The notes: generated by a model not told the origin, from the letters alone. A DNA stretch of 64,000 bases from Symbiodinium natans (GCA_905221605.1 CAJNDS010001746.1:124001-188000); one strand, 5' to 3'. Shown: positions 32,640-44,399, counted from the first letter of the stretch. Translations and numbers: made by a program.

Positions 32640-33597
32640 GTCCCGAATGCACGCCTTCTTGCAATTGGAGCTCACCGCTCGTGCTGTTGATCGTCAGGTT
32701 GAAATTTAGGAGTTCGCAGCCGCTATCGACAGAGTAGTGCGACGCTGTGCGTGGAAGTGGACGGCCGGTCACGGCGCTGTGGCCGATGAGGAGGGGCTCC
32801 TTAAGGACTTTTGGTCAACTTCAGGACTACGTAAGCATCTTCAGACGACCTCGACGATTTCTGAACCCCCCTGAAAATGAGAAATCTTGGCGAGTCCCCA
32901 CCTCGGGACCGGGGCGGATTTCCATGTTACCGGGAGGGGTGACCCGAAAGGTGGGAGGGGTGGGAGAGCTTAACGGATCTGACTCCTTGGGTTGCCTGCA
33001 GGGTTCCTTGTGTCTGAGGCGAGATTCCGTGTAGTATCCAAACCTGGTGGCTTGCCGCAGGCCCCCACCGCAGCTGCAGCACGCCATGGCTGATGAGGAT
33101 CCCTGGAAGCGGTCTTTGCTGCATCCGGCGGCATAACAGTTCCTCCCTTTCGCATCGTGCCACCCGGGGAAATCCATGCAGGCGGTGCAATACCCACGCT
33201 CCAACACCCAGCCACCCAAGCATTTCCCACAAGCGTCTTCCTTGTCGTTTGCTTCGGCGCACCCTCCACACCATCCAGCAGCAGCAGGGCAGCAGAAGGA
33301 GGACCCATCCCCTCGCCAGACTATGACACCAGCTCCACGCTCGCACGCGGAGGCTGGCGAGCCGAACGACCTCCTTGGAAGCACCTGGCGCGCTGTGGTT
33401 TCCAGCGCCAGGGCCCCCGTTCTGTGTCCTTTTGGGCAAAGCTCGAAATAACCGCCTTTCGCATCTGCCGCCTTCGCAGCAGCTTGGTGTCCGATCGCAC
33501 CGCAGGCGCCCAAGATGGCCCAGAATACCAAGCAGGCAAAGTAGGTTCTACAAGTAGTCGCTGTGCGAGTCTTCGTGTTTGATGCAGGCGCTGCCAT
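32640..33597 (-). CDS. gene C: Cys-rich secreted protein (3' end open)
   Basis: Start ATG at 33597. Residues ~19-36 form a hydrophobic signal or anchor (YFACLVFWAILGACGAIG). A Cys-rich domain follows with CCPAAAGWCGGC, CGKCLGGW, CTACMDFPGWHDAKGRNC and MACCSCGGG. Exon 1 ends at HK (33007) with a GA donor, and exon 2 starts at 32799 and reads EPLLIGHSAVTGRPLPRTAS then CELLNFNLTINSTSGELQLQ. The join is in frame. I know this Cys-rich layout only as a common dinoflagellate extracellular type; no function is established. A GT near 32652 (EG|VHSG) may end exon 2, and no later exon could be identified. Confidence 0.6.
32800..33006 (-). other. gene C intron with GA donor
   Basis: The donor is CACAAG|GAACCC and the acceptor CCTTAAG|GAGCCC, 207 nt, phase 0. 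The ten-base words around both junctions (CAAGGAACCC and TAAGGAGCCC) are nearly the same, as expected if the intron arose with a target duplication. GA-AG introns are otherwise very rare but are known in dinoflagellates. Confidence 0.6.
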
Positions 33598-34325
33598 GCG
33601 CTGCCATGGGAGAGCTGACGGAGCTGAAGGCTATCTGAGAAACTGTGCAGCTGCGGAAGCTCCTTCAAAATCTTAGGGGAATTTGATTGACTTTGCTGCT
33701 TTCTGCTTCATCGATGTCCAGAACGGAATGCAGAGAAAAGCAAACATTGCAAACCCATAAGGGAACAGCTAGACTTGTACTCAGAAAGTCTGTACCAAGC
33801 GCAACCTCACATCATCCTGAACCTGAACTCTCATCATTTGTTGGGCCGGCGTGCTCATTACGGATGAGACGAACACAATCCGAATCACCGCGATGTCACC
33901 GCGAGAACGTTTGTTTGGATCAATACCACACCATGCCGCCCGATTGCCCTGCCAAACAATCGACAGTCGACAGCTGCCGATATACTCCGGCCGCACTCCA
34001 TAGTCGTAGGAGCGTCCGAGCATCGGACCCAGTCTGACTTTTTGAATTTTGACTGGAGATTGATTGGGATCTCAATACATGTAGTTTTGAAATGTGTGTC
34101 AGCGCAAGACGATAAGTACACCGCATGCGATCCTCTTCCTCCTCCTCCACTCCCGCCCCACTTTCCCCCTCCCCCAATCCAATAACCAATTGAATTGGAA
34201 CCTCGAACATTGCAACGACAAGCTGCAAGGCTCGTCGAGGCAAAAGATTGCAAAATGCGAGCCGACAAGGTGCTGCAACATGGAATTGCTGGAAGGGGAG
34301 CGGCGCATGACCCCTGGCCAAGAAT

Positions 34326-34399
<74 letters not shown>

Positions 34400-35809
34400 G
34401 CACACACTTGCACGTCACACTCACGGCGCAAAGTTCAAGAAGTGTATGTCTGCCAAGGCTGGCGCACACTCAATTGCCTGTCCCTTCCCCCAACACCCCC
34501 ACCCTCAAGACCGCCCAGACCCCTGAGAGCCTCCTGGAACGTCTACGACGCTTACGATCATCTCCATCTTCAATTTGTCGGTTGTGTGTAATGTTGCAGG
34601 GTGTGCGACACACAGAGAAGATTTGCCATATGGCTCAGTCGCAAACCAACAAAGTCGGTACCATCGCTCCGCTCTGCTCAGCGAAAAACTGTTGACCATG
34701 CGCTGTGCACCGAATTGTTTTCCGCCGTGGGGCAAGGCTGCCTAACAGCTCCGCGTACTCAGCTTTCTCTTCCACCATGCTGCCATATAGTCAGTCCAGG
34801 CCTGGCAAGCATGTCCCCCCCTCACAAGTCCCTCGTGTTTTCATCACGCATCAAGGGGTCACACCTTTCCGCGGAAGATCCTCAACGCACGTACTCGCCG
34901 AGCTTCCCTGTCCTGCATAGCTGCATAACCATGGTGACAACGAGCAAGACTCATTTCCAGGCCCAAGGTCCTTCAGAAATTCAAGGACCAGTGACCTGCA
35001 GCGGACATTTCCAGACCACAACGTCGTAAAGTCGTAAAGCGAAGTAGATCTGCGTGCTTCCCAAGCTACGGTACGGGTGAGCCATCAAATACCTGCGCAG
35101 CACAGTGCCCGATGGCAAGCAAAAGCAGCAAGGGCAATCGCATAAGAGCTACTGTCAGACAAACATTTCACGCACAGATGCACTCCGACAGGCCCTCCCG
35201 TCCAGCCCTCCACGGACGCTCGCCCCCACCCATCATCAAGACATCTCATCCGCACCATCCCCAGCCCCTCCGTCCAAGTGCACTGCATGGGCCAAGACCG
35301 ACCTTAGGGCCTTCTCCGGGGCCTACCCCCAAACCGGAGGGTCAACAAGGTCAAACCTGGGAAATGCCCTGAACTGTTGCGGAGATGCCTTGGGAGTAAC
35401 TCCGAGAGTTGACAACTCGGAGCAATGTGGCTTCATGTCTCCACCGGCGGCCACCAGGCCTTGGCCGAAGTCAGCAGTGAAGCTCGAAGACACTTCTACC
35501 AAAAAAATGCACTGAAGGGTCGCTTTTTTCACCCTCTTTGACGAGCAGGGAGCTCCAGCTGAACCACTTTGGGCACCTGGGTTACCTGAAGTGACACCCG
35601 AAAGGGCCCCCGAAGGGACTCTACGGGTTGAACGCGGCGTTTGAACGCGATCGACAGCAGTAACAAAACAGCCAAATACGATACGTTGCTATACACTGCC
35701 GGTGCTTCAATCGGCTTCGTTGCCAGCTTCCTTCTGCAGAAAGCCTACTACTAAAACGTCTGTCCGCCTGCGCGTGGCTGCCAAGATCACGCTAAAGAAC
35801 CTATCCGAC
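33598..35809. other. no supported gene; (AC)35 microsatellite
   Basis: An AC dinucleotide run of 70 bases occupies 34327-34396 and produces spurious His/Thr or Cys/Val frames. Elsewhere the frames are short and overlap on both strands without domains. I see no exon that I can support. Confidence 0.5.
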
Positions 35810-37449
35810 CTATCCACAGCATTCCATCCGGGTGGGCAAGGCAGGCCGGTGCTCTGCATGACCAGCTTCCCGGCTATGTATCAAGTGGTAGCCTGCTGAG
35901 AAGACTTCGCCAGACTCAGCGATCATCAGGGAATATGACCACCCCGCACCAACCGCTGTGACACTCTCATCCAACCGCATCAGTCTGGGCGTGGGCGTCA
36001 TGTCCCAAACCCCGATACCCAATTGTCTGTAGCTATTGTCACCGGTCGCATAGACGTCACCGGACTCCAGGAGGACAAGGGAGTGAAAGTCCCCAGCAGC
36101 CACAGCTTTCACTGGGGCCTCAGCCTCAAGAAGCCAAGTGCCTGGCAGAACTTGGCTGTCAAACGATCCAATGCCAAGTTGCCCATGCAGGTTGCTGCCT
36201 ACGGCTGCGACTTCGCCATTTTCCATCAAGAGCAACGAGTGGTACGTTCCAGCTGCAATGGCAACCACTCTCGAGGCTGCTCGAACCTTTGAAGGTGTTG
36301 CCTGATCTTGCGTGTTGCCAATTCCCAGCTGACCGTCGAGGTTGTCACCGGTTCCATAAACTTCTCCGTTCTCCAAGAGCACAAGAGAATGAGTGCATCC
36401 AGCTGCAATGCTGCTTGCTTTGCCAGTCAGCTGCATCTTTACGAGGCTGGTGTGGACTGAAGGAGAAGTGGCGCCCAGCCCCAGCTGTCCGAAACTGTTT
36501 AGCCCTACCCCATAGACCTCACCAGACTCGAGCAACAGCAAAGAGAACCAGCAGCCGGCAGCCACAGAAGCCACTTTAGCTCCAAGGGCACTTAGGTCCA
36601 TCTTGGTAGGCACCGGAAATGCCTCACTGCTCCCGCTGCCACCAGTGCCCAGTTGGCCATGGTTGTTGTCACCCGCTGCATAGACATCACCAGACTCTGT
36701 GATCAGCAGGGAGTGGCTGCACCCAGCTGCAACAGCCTCCAGGCGACTCTTCATGTTCAGCCTTCTTGCGAAGAGCCTTATCCCTCCCGACATCGCCCCC
36801 CCCCCACCCAGTCCCTGCCGGAGTGTTCCACAAAATCCAACTACTTCAGAGCCTGCAAACCTTGGAGCATCAAACGCTCTCAGCCGACCCCTGGGCCCGT
36901 TCATGCCAAGTACAAACCATATATCGTGGTATCGGATGGGAGAGAGCCCGCCTTGACCTTTTCGCCAATGTCCACCCGCACCGCGGCATCCACTGCCTCC
37001 GAACAGCAGATCGCTCTCAATGAACAAGAACTGCTGGGCTCGTCATCAGAACCACTGAGTTTTCGCTGCATGAATTCAACGGGTGGATATCTTTCTTGTT
37101 GTGTTTTTGTCTGTGCATTTTCAGGTTAAGGGGTTTCAGGTGTTCGGGTTTGGTATCCTATTGCTTCTCAAGAGTTCGCATTCGTGTTTGGGATGCTTTT
37201 TCAGGGTCTAGATTCTAGATATTTCTAGATTGTCGGAAGTTCTATAAACTCAAAGGGAGCTCCAGCAACCATAAGATGGACCTCTCCAGCTTTGGGTTGC
37301 CGATGATCACTCCTCGCTCCCGTACTTATCCCGTCCTTCTTGTGGCCGATGCACAGCTGCCCGTGCCGGTTATCACCAGCAGCAAACACCTCGCCGTTCT
37401 CCAGGAGCATCAGCGCGTGATCTCCACCCGCAGAGACGGCGGTCACCTT
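35810..37449 (-). CDS. gene D: RCC1-type seven-repeat protein
   Basis: Seven RCC1 repeats are visible, each a variant of AVAAGCSHSLLITESGDVY followed by (A/G)xGDNxxGQLGIG. One lies in an upstream exon (37321-37449, VSAGGDHALMLLENGEVFAA) and six lie in 35880-36790. Seven is the number of blades in the RCC1 propeller. RCC1 domains act as Ran exchange factors or as generic protein-interaction propellers; nothing here picks one. The 3' exon probably ends at a GC donor (TCAGCAG|GCTACC, ~35895), and a further exon was not found. The N-terminal part upstream of 37449 is also unidentified. The stretch 36790-37030, in frame with the six repeats, lacks repeat character and is probably intron. Confidence 0.75.
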
Positions 37450-38238
37450 TCAACGAAACACGAGTCACAACGGGGAGGCGGGGGAGGGCAGCTGACACAA
37501 AGATTCTGAGCGCCAGTCCTTGAAAGCCGTCGTGAAGCAGGGCAGCAAAGCGGCAGCCAGAAACATCATGGCTCTTGGGCAATTGATGGCAGTACTCTCA
37601 AACAACTCTCAAACAACTCTCAAACAACTCGCGTCAGCCTTCTGCAGTAGTTGGATCAGACGTCAAGCCATGTCATGACCATGTCAAGACTGTAGGCCCA
37701 AGTCCGCGGGCAACGCAACATACGACCCGCCTCTCAAAAGGTGGTTGCATATGCTGTTGCATGAGGGGCCGGCGCGGGAGTTGTTCTTTGCGATGCCAGG
37801 TCTTTGCCATCCTTGAGCAGCACAAGAATGCACAAGACAAATTGAAGTGCCATGTTCGCGTTGCTGTACTCTCCACTGCTCCGGCCTGCAGAACGAGACC
37901 CCCGGTGACGGCGAGCCTCGCGGGAGGCTCAAAAAAAGAAGGCTATTTGGCACAGCGGCTTGTGGGGCCACGAAGCTGAAGAGGCCCTGCCTGATCTCCA
38001 AGTTCTCAGAACACCTGACACACGCGCAAAAAAAACAGGTTACATAGCACTTCAAGGGCGACTGACAAGGTGACGCGACACCGGCATCTGAGCATTTTGT
38101 CATGCTCTCCGCTGTGATATCTTCGATGAAAATTCCGGAGGTCAAATGAGTTCTAAATGGCTCCAGCTTCGCGTGTGCGACTATCGAAAGACATATCGGC
38201 TAAGCCTGCTAAGCCCAGGCTAAGCCGCTAAGCTGCTC
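37450..38238. other. no supported gene
   Basis: It contains three and a half copies of an 11-bp tandem word (CTCAAACAACT, 37597-37630) and short CTAAGC repeats near 38200. A frame at 37480-37582 (PRLPVVTRVSLKG) could be 5' sequence of gene D but shows no repeat motif. Confidence 0.4.
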
Positions 38239-38838
38239 TCAGCGCGCGAAGCCGTCCTGACCGTCCTCTGTCAGCGCAGCGCCCTTGTAGGTGTAGCCCG
38301 GGATGGAGTTGAAGACCACGGAGAGCGGGGCCTCGACAGGCTCGGCCAAGCGTCCACCCTGCTTCTCGAGCGCCAAGGCCGTCGACTTGGAGAAGCGGGG
38401 ATCAGCCACCTCATCGTCCAAGAGATCCATGATCTTGCCGAAATCCTCGTTGAGCATGTCCTGGCCATTGATGGAGGCGACCACCCATCCGCTCTGCACA
38501 CCTGCCGCGAAGGCCTGGCCCTGAGGATCACCGGGGTACCTGGACTTGGGGATGATCTCCATGGCCATGGCTCCCTTGCCGCCCTGGCCCGGCTGGTAAC
38601 GCAGGATGCCGAAGGGCCGCTTCTTGAACTCCACGGTGGCACCCGGGCCCGTGGCGCTGGCGCTGCCGAAGGGCACGTCCGAGTCCTTGGGGCCGCAGCG
38701 CTCCAGGTACTCCGCGCTGACCCGCGCGGGCACGCGGCTGCAGGAGCTGCGTGCCTGGCCCGAGGAGCCCACGAAGCTGAGGGCGCCAAAGAAGGCAGCC
38801 AGCGTAGCGACCAGAGGGAGCAGCACCGGGCGGGCCAT
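38239..38838 (-). CDS. gene E: plastid-targeted PDZ-like protein, single exon
   Basis: A 199-residue uninterrupted frame with start ATG at 38838. An in-frame ATG further upstream would put a charged segment before the leader, so this one is preferred. Residues 4-24 are a hydrophobic leader ending in FVGSSGQARSS, which resembles the signal peptide plus FVAP-type motif that opens the transit peptide of peridinin-plastid proteins. The mature part contains ASATGPGATVEFKKRPFGI, then SGWVVASINGQDMLNEDFG, like the ligand-loop region of a PDZ domain, and ends in DGQDGFAR. Codon use is strongly GC-ending, unlike the surrounding DNA, which suggests high expression. Function is unknown; a thylakoid or lumen role is only a guess. 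Confidence 0.75.
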   Translation of the reverse strand: MARPVLLPLVATLAAFFGALSFVGSSGQARSSCSRVPARVSAEYLERCGPKDSDVPFGSASATGPGATVEFKKRPFGILRYQPGQGGKGAMAMEIIPKSRYPGDPQGQAFAAGVQSGWVVASINGQDMLNEDFGKIMDLLDDEVADPRFSKSTALALEKQGGRLAEPVEAPLSVVFNSIPGYTYKGAALTEDGQDGFAR

Positions 38839-40343
38839 GGCTCTGGGGGGCAAAGGTTTGCAATTTAAGCAAAGGCGCGGCCTGGGACAAAACAACTGCG
38901 GGAGATCACTGAGATCACACAACACAAAGCCTGCGTCAGACATGACAAGTCTTCGTGACAACCCCTTCCGAACCTATACATTATACATGCTAGCACGAAG
39001 CCCATGGCAAGCCAACACTATAAGGCTTCAAATTTGGTTTGTCTAGTGCTCAGGGTTTGCTTCCGCTTCCGCTATGAACCATGCTGTGGGACTACCTTGT
39101 TTCTGTAGAACCCTACCCCCCTCATCCACCTCCCCTCCCCCTGGTCGAAGCAAACATCGGAAACCAGAACGGCTCAACAATCGGAAACCACAACGGATTT
39201 CGAAGCCAGAGAGACTCAGCGTCACCTGACTGCTGGGCGCAAGGACCGAACCACAATCCGAGACAGTGCAACAACAGCACCGAAATCCGACTTGAGCGCA
39301 GCTTCTCTTGCAAAGAAGCCTGCCAACCTGGAATGGTCTCGCGGTGGCTCAGGGAAAGCTGTTGCTGTGACTTTTTTCGAGGTGTTCGCAGGTCACACAA
39401 GTGACTCCCAATCCGGGTCCAGGATCGCATAGGCTCCGAAAGCTTCAGAGATTGGCGTGGGAGGACGCGCCCGCACGTTCCGGCACATATATTGGCAGAT
39501 GCACAGAGGAGATGTGGGTGCAACATAGTGCAACCGGAGCTTGTATGGTTCGAAGGTCGCCTGTCGCAGAGAGGCGGCATGAGCTGCTTGACCTTCACAA
39601 TGGTGGGATGGAACCTGCAGGACACTGCGAGGACGCTTTCGCCACTGACTGCCACTGAGAACGGGATGCCGAGCTTCTGAGGGTGCAGCTTCGCCATGCG
39701 AAACAAGGTCCAGGTAATGGTGTCACCTTCGCAAAGAACAAACAAATGCGGCTCTCATCCCAGGGCACAAACACAATAAATAAAGCTTTCTTGGCAACAC
39801 GTTGTACGATGCTACATCATCGTACAAACATGTGCTTGCCACTGCTTTTCTGCGGGAGGGGGGGGAGGACTTACAAGGGGAGGATAACAATGCGTCTTCA
39901 TTCGTCATGAGAGGTGAACCCTTGAAGGAAACCCGAAGCCGATTACAGCCTGATTAAAAAAATCTAGCGAGCAAATCATGCACTGCAGTACGAGTGAGAT
40001 CATAAAGGATCATCCTTACAAGTCTAGCAAAGCACGAGCAACGGCGCAAAAGATCTTCCAGTGCCTGCGGTCCTGCAGGTGTCCGCATGCCCTGCGCTCG
40101 ACATCCCGTCTTGTGCCCAGCAGGCCCCCGGAAGAGAGATGAAAACTCTGTATCGTCCCGGACCCGGAGCCTGCTGAGTCAGTGCTATACAATTGTAAAA
40201 CTCACGGCTTTCGCGTGAGAAATGCTATACGCTGGTCCCGCACCGTGTCTCGAAGCTTTCAGGCGTGGAAAACAAACATCGTCTCATAATCTCCGCGATC
40301 AAGGCACAGGGTCTCAAAATCTAGCACATCTTAGCACATCTTA
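38839..40343. other. mostly no supported gene; one possible exon
   Basis: At ~39575-39745 on the minus strand the frame reads GDTITWTLFRMAKLHPQKLG and FSVAVSGESVLAVSCRFHPT. This looks coding, but it has no recognised domain and no partner exon. The remainder, including a G-rich tract at 39857, shows nothing. Confidence 0.3.
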
Positions 40344-41855
40344 TCACCCATCCTTCGCCAGGACGTCCGCTGCCTGCTGCGCCGCAGCACTGGTCTTGTT
40401 GTCGTCCGCATTCCAGATCCAACCGGAGTAGAGGCCCACGAGCCACTTGATCTGCTTGTGCTCGTCGGCTGTGAGGAGGCTCTCGCCGGTCTCAAGGCGC
40501 CCCTGCCGGATTCCCACTTCCTGCAGAAGCCTTTGTGCCTCGTTCCTCTGATGCATGGTGTGCTGCCAGCGGTCCAAGCGCTTGAGGCCCTCGATCACGG
40601 CCGCCACTGCTAGCTGGCGGCGCTTGAGGCGTTCGCTGGCTGGCTGCAGCTGCGCTGGTTTCTGCAGCTCTTGCTCGGGCGCAAGTTGCGGCATTGTCTT
40701 CTCCAACTCCCGGACACGGTCCAGAAGCTTCGGGGGGAGCAAGTCGAAGACGCTTGCTACCCTCTCGTACTGGATGCAGCGCCATGCACGTGAGTCCTCC
40801 CTGCATGAATTGATGGACCGGGGGTTCTTACCATCGCTGATGGCTGCCCCGATGCTGGTCCAGCTTCGGCTTTCGTTCACAGCATGCGCACCCTCCGTGC
40901 TGGCCGTGTCAGTGCTGGCAGCTACGTCCCCTTTGCCTGCGAAGCCTTGGCCAATGCCCTTTGCCGCCAAATGCGCGAGGTCCTTGGCCTTTTTGTTGCT
41001 CTCCTGCTTGGTCACGGTTTTGACCTCGGTGGAGAAGGCGGCCACCCCGATTGTCACCTCGGTTGGATAGACGTCCCCATAGGTACTGAAGATGCGATCC
41101 TCGAAGAACTTGCTCAGCTCCTCAGGCTTCTTGTTGCCTGCGGCGCTCAAGGCTTCCTCCACGCTCTTCACGAACCCTTCCTCCACCTCGAGATAAGCCG
41201 TGCTGATGTGGAAGCTTCCCACCGGCACGTGAAGCTTGTGGACTACAGTGTAGTGGCTGCCCTCTCCTCGCTGTTCGTGGAGGCTGGCGGACTTGTATTC
41301 CGCAGCAGCTGCCGCAAGAGGTGTGCACACCTCTGTGTAGGCTTGCGCGCTGCAGACCTCCGAGTGTGCCTTGAACTTGTCGTCGAACCGCACCACGGCA
41401 TGTTCCTGCTCGCTGTACTGCGAGGCACGAAAAAGCTTATTCTTGATGGTCTCCTCCGTCGGCTCCTTGAACAATGGCTTCGACGAGCAGCTGAAGGTGC
41501 TGCTGCTGGTGATCCTGCCGCACGTCAGGTTGCAGTTCGTGAAGACCCGCTGCCAGTCCAGCTGCTTCAGGTCGAGGACACCGGACTTCATGTCCTTCCC
41601 CGTCTGGAGCGTCGGCGCCGTACCAGAGAAGCCCTGATTGAGCAAGGTGGGGGCGTAGCCAGAGTCCGTCACGTCTCGAAAGCCCGGGGCCGCCATGACC
41701 TTATTCACCTTCAAGTTGATCTCCAAAATGGTCGACTCCTCCTTTGTCAGCACCCCGTCTTCCACCATCTTTGTGATGTCGTCGGGCTCGAGGCGCTCCG
41801 GCTCCACGTTGACGCGTTTCATAATCTTCTGCCGAATCGCGTTGATGTCGGCCAT
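40344..41855 (-). CDS. gene F: intronless MACPF-like protein
   Basis: 503 residues in one exon, start ATG at 41855. There is no signal peptide. Residues 1-55 are charged and helical. Residues ~100-390 resemble a diverged membrane-attack-complex/perforin fold: the region around residues 250-272 (FFEDRIFSTYGDVYPTEVTI) aligns with the family signature FF.(D/E)YGTHY...VTLGG. A later W...(I/L).Y....P(I/V)..LL segment (residues 357-374) matches the conserved strand at the end of the domain. The signature His and second Gly are replaced. Residues 375-503 form a charged helical tail. Family members perforate membranes or have lost that ability; the altered signature and missing secretion signal leave activity open. 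The name is an inference from motifs only. Confidence 0.5.
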   Translation of the reverse strand: MADINAIRQKIMKRVNVEPERLEPDDITKMVEDGVLTKEESTILEINLKVNKVMAAPGFRDVTDSGYAPTLLNQGFSGTAPTLQTGKDMKSGVLDLKQLDWQRVFTNCNLTCGRITSSSTFSCSSKPLFKEPTEETIKNKLFRASQYSEQEHAVVRFDDKFKAHSEVCSAQAYTEVCTPLAAAAAEYKSASLHEQRGEGSHYTVVHKLHVPVGSFHISTAYLEVEEGFVKSVEEALSAAGNKKPEELSKFFEDRIFSTYGDVYPTEVTIGVAAFSTEVKTVTKQESNKKAKDLAHLAAKGIGQGFAGKGDVAASTDTASTEGAHAVNESRSWTSIGAAISDGKNPRSINSCREDSRAWRCIQYERVASVFDLLPPKLLDRVRELEKTMPQLAPEQELQKPAQLQPASERLKRRQLAVAAVIEGLKRLDRWQHTMHQRNEAQRLLQEVGIRQGRLETGESLLTADEHKQIKWLVGLYSGWIWNADDNKTSAAAQQAADVLAKDG

Positions 41856-41903
41856 GGTGCTGCCGGATGCTGAAAGAAGGCGGGTTAAGTGTACCAGAAA
41901 AAT

Positions 41904-41921
41904 CTTGAGCCATCAAATGGC
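41904..41921 (-). other. relict dinoflagellate spliced leader
   Basis: On the minus strand it reads GCCATTTGATGGCTCAAG, against the 3' part of the dinoflagellate spliced leader GCCATTTTGGCTCAAG: the same apart from a two-base insertion. It lies 48 nt upstream of the ATG of intronless gene F, where a trans-spliced leader would sit in the mRNA. Such relicts mark genes that arose by reinsertion of a processed mRNA. Confidence 0.65.
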
Positions 41922-44399
41922 AAGAGCCCCAGATGACAAGGTGGGAATGGGTGAACATGTGGACGCTAGTTGGAGACGCTTTTGGGGCGAGAATGGTGGG
42001 ATGCTAGTTTGGAGCACTCCCGAAGCAAAAAGGGGCGATGCTAGTTGGAGACGGGCGACAATGGGATGCGTGTCCCTGCGTGCTCACCTCAACCTGTTCA
42101 TCACTGTTCATCCGAATGCCTCCATTCAATACCATGGCAGAATATGTAAATACCAGACAATCCGTCACAAACAAGCTCTAAACGATGCCTCAAGCATCGA
42201 AGTCCGCTGCGACCATGGAGGAACTGCCTCGCATCACGGAATGGGTCGAGAGTTTTGAAGAACATCCATTGCTCGGTGGACTAGGTCCTCTGGGGCAAAG
42301 GGCCTAACGACAGGCGTAGCAATTGTCAGCATGTTCAGCACCTGCTTGTGCCAGATAGCCACCACCCCCACCCAACCGGATTTTCATTGGCGCTCCCCCT
42401 GGCACTAACATGGGCACTGTCTCTTACCACTGGCGCCTTCTCCACACCTGTCAACTCAGTGCGGATTAACCTAGTTTTCCTCCCGACCCCTTTCGCCACT
42501 GCCTCTTCTGGTACGTTCCAGCTGCATTTGCTGCCGGCGGAAGCCAGCGTTGGGCAGCGCAACCTCGCCCGCAACCAAAAGATTGAGAAATGTTCATTGC
42601 CATGTGCTCCAACGTGCCTCCTGGTTCTGGTCTCGTGCATTATGCTCTTTCTTCGCATCACCCCGCCTTCACCGGTGTTCTTCAAGACGACCGTGCAGGC
42701 AGGTCGACAGACGCGGTCCTTGCGGTCCCATGGCATCCAGTCCATACTCATGCTCAACGTTGAACGCCCCTGTAGGCCTGTAGGCCCAGGAGGCCCGGAG
42801 GACTGCAGTTCCAAAAAACTGCAGGAGATTGTAAGAGCCTCACTCAAACTCACACAGAGACAGAGACAGAGACAGAGACGGAGACTCTCTCGTCGGGAAT
42901 ACTCGAGTGCTCGCAGATCACGTGAGTCACCCGGCCAAACAACCTGCCTGTTTTGTTTGTCGAAACCTACCTCGAATCAGAGGTTCTTTGTAAATGGCTC
43001 CAAGCAAAAGTGACTGCCGAATAAGGTTCATATCACTTTCTTTGAGGAAGGGTTCCGCATGCCCATGCTGAAAGCCCAATTTTAGTTGCGATGCTTGGCC
43101 CCAGGGCACCTTGCTTTTTGAATTTGCCTACATGCGTGTCGAAAGGGATCCTCCTCCGGTCCTCAATGTGGAGGAGAGCGCGAAAAAAGTGTGGTTGAGC
43201 AGTGCAGCGGTCCATTGCCCAGGTCGAATTCATGAGAAATCTATAGTGGCTCGCACTGCTACATTCTGAGTCCGTTGATGTCTGTCACTGCGCAAGCGGA
43301 GTCCCAAGAGCTTGGCTTTTGAGGCGTTAGACTCCACTTGAGATCTCTGTCATGGACTGGCCTGCTTTTGGCCACACCGCGAAGGCTCCGAAGGCGTTCT
43401 TGTAAGCTCTTTTGCGAACCTTGCACAGAAAGGTGGAGAACAGGGAAGAAAGCAAAGGGCTGTCCCTCACTCTTGGTGTCTCAACTGTCAGTCAGGAGGC
43501 AGTGATGACTGACACCTCATGCCGCTGGCCTCCCCAACACCTCCATCCAACACCACATGGACCAGTTAAGACACGTCGATTGTGACAGTTTCTCTTTACA
43601 AATTGGGAGTCCTGCCTTGCACTCCTCCCAGTTTGGTATCCTGCCCAGCAGATAGACAATTCAGCTCAACACGGCACAGCTGTGGGTGTGTTGGCGAACC
43701 GCTTGTGCACGCAACTCTCTCCGCCTGGCACCACTCGGGCCGCATGCACGCAGCATGGCGTCCTCGGACCAAACACAAATTGCTGCCTTTGCCGGGGTTC
43801 TTGCCGGCATGGGAGCGTGGCAGAACGGGCGTCGCGTGGTCGGAGTTGTTGCAGGGCCTGATCCCAAGCGACTTAAACGATGGCAGGGGAGGCACATTTT
43901 CACGGAAAGTGTTCTTCAGCAACAAGGCCGCAAGATGGCAATGCAAAAATACTGCGCGTGCATATACAGTTCTGCGTCGCCGTGTCGGCAGTCCCCCCCC
44001 TGGTACCCCCAAACCCAAAACCGTCACGCAAAGCCTAAGCCCTGTCCCTATAAAACCCGTAAAGCCCTTACAAACCCACCAACCCTGCGCAACACCAACA
44101 ACATCTTCGAAACCCCTCGCCCTGAGCAGGAAAACCGAAATCTCACCCCAACCAGGGGGACGACAGAAGAAGGTGGGTGGGGCACACGTCAGGAGGGCGG
44201 GGTGGGGACTGGGAAACACTGCACCAGTTCTGATAATTGGGGTCTGGGCACATCACAATTTCTCAGTATATCAAGCTGTGTGTGACATGACACTGACTAA
44301 CAACTGCACCAGCAAACAGCAGCTCAACCTCAGGACCCAACAGCCGCAAGGTCATGGGGAAGTGGCGCTGCCGCCTGCATCGAACACTTTTCGCAGCCA
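41922..44399. other. no supported gene
   Basis: The stretch holds a (GACAGA)n microsatellite at 42855-42885 and a CCCTAAA-like degenerate tract at 44015-44110. Frames on both strands are long in places but overlap and show no domain or leader. Confidence 0.45.

Noticed and set aside
33885..34469. Frames of 110-194 residues with long Cys/Val or His/Thr repeats
   Set aside because: They are translations of the 70-base AC microsatellite.
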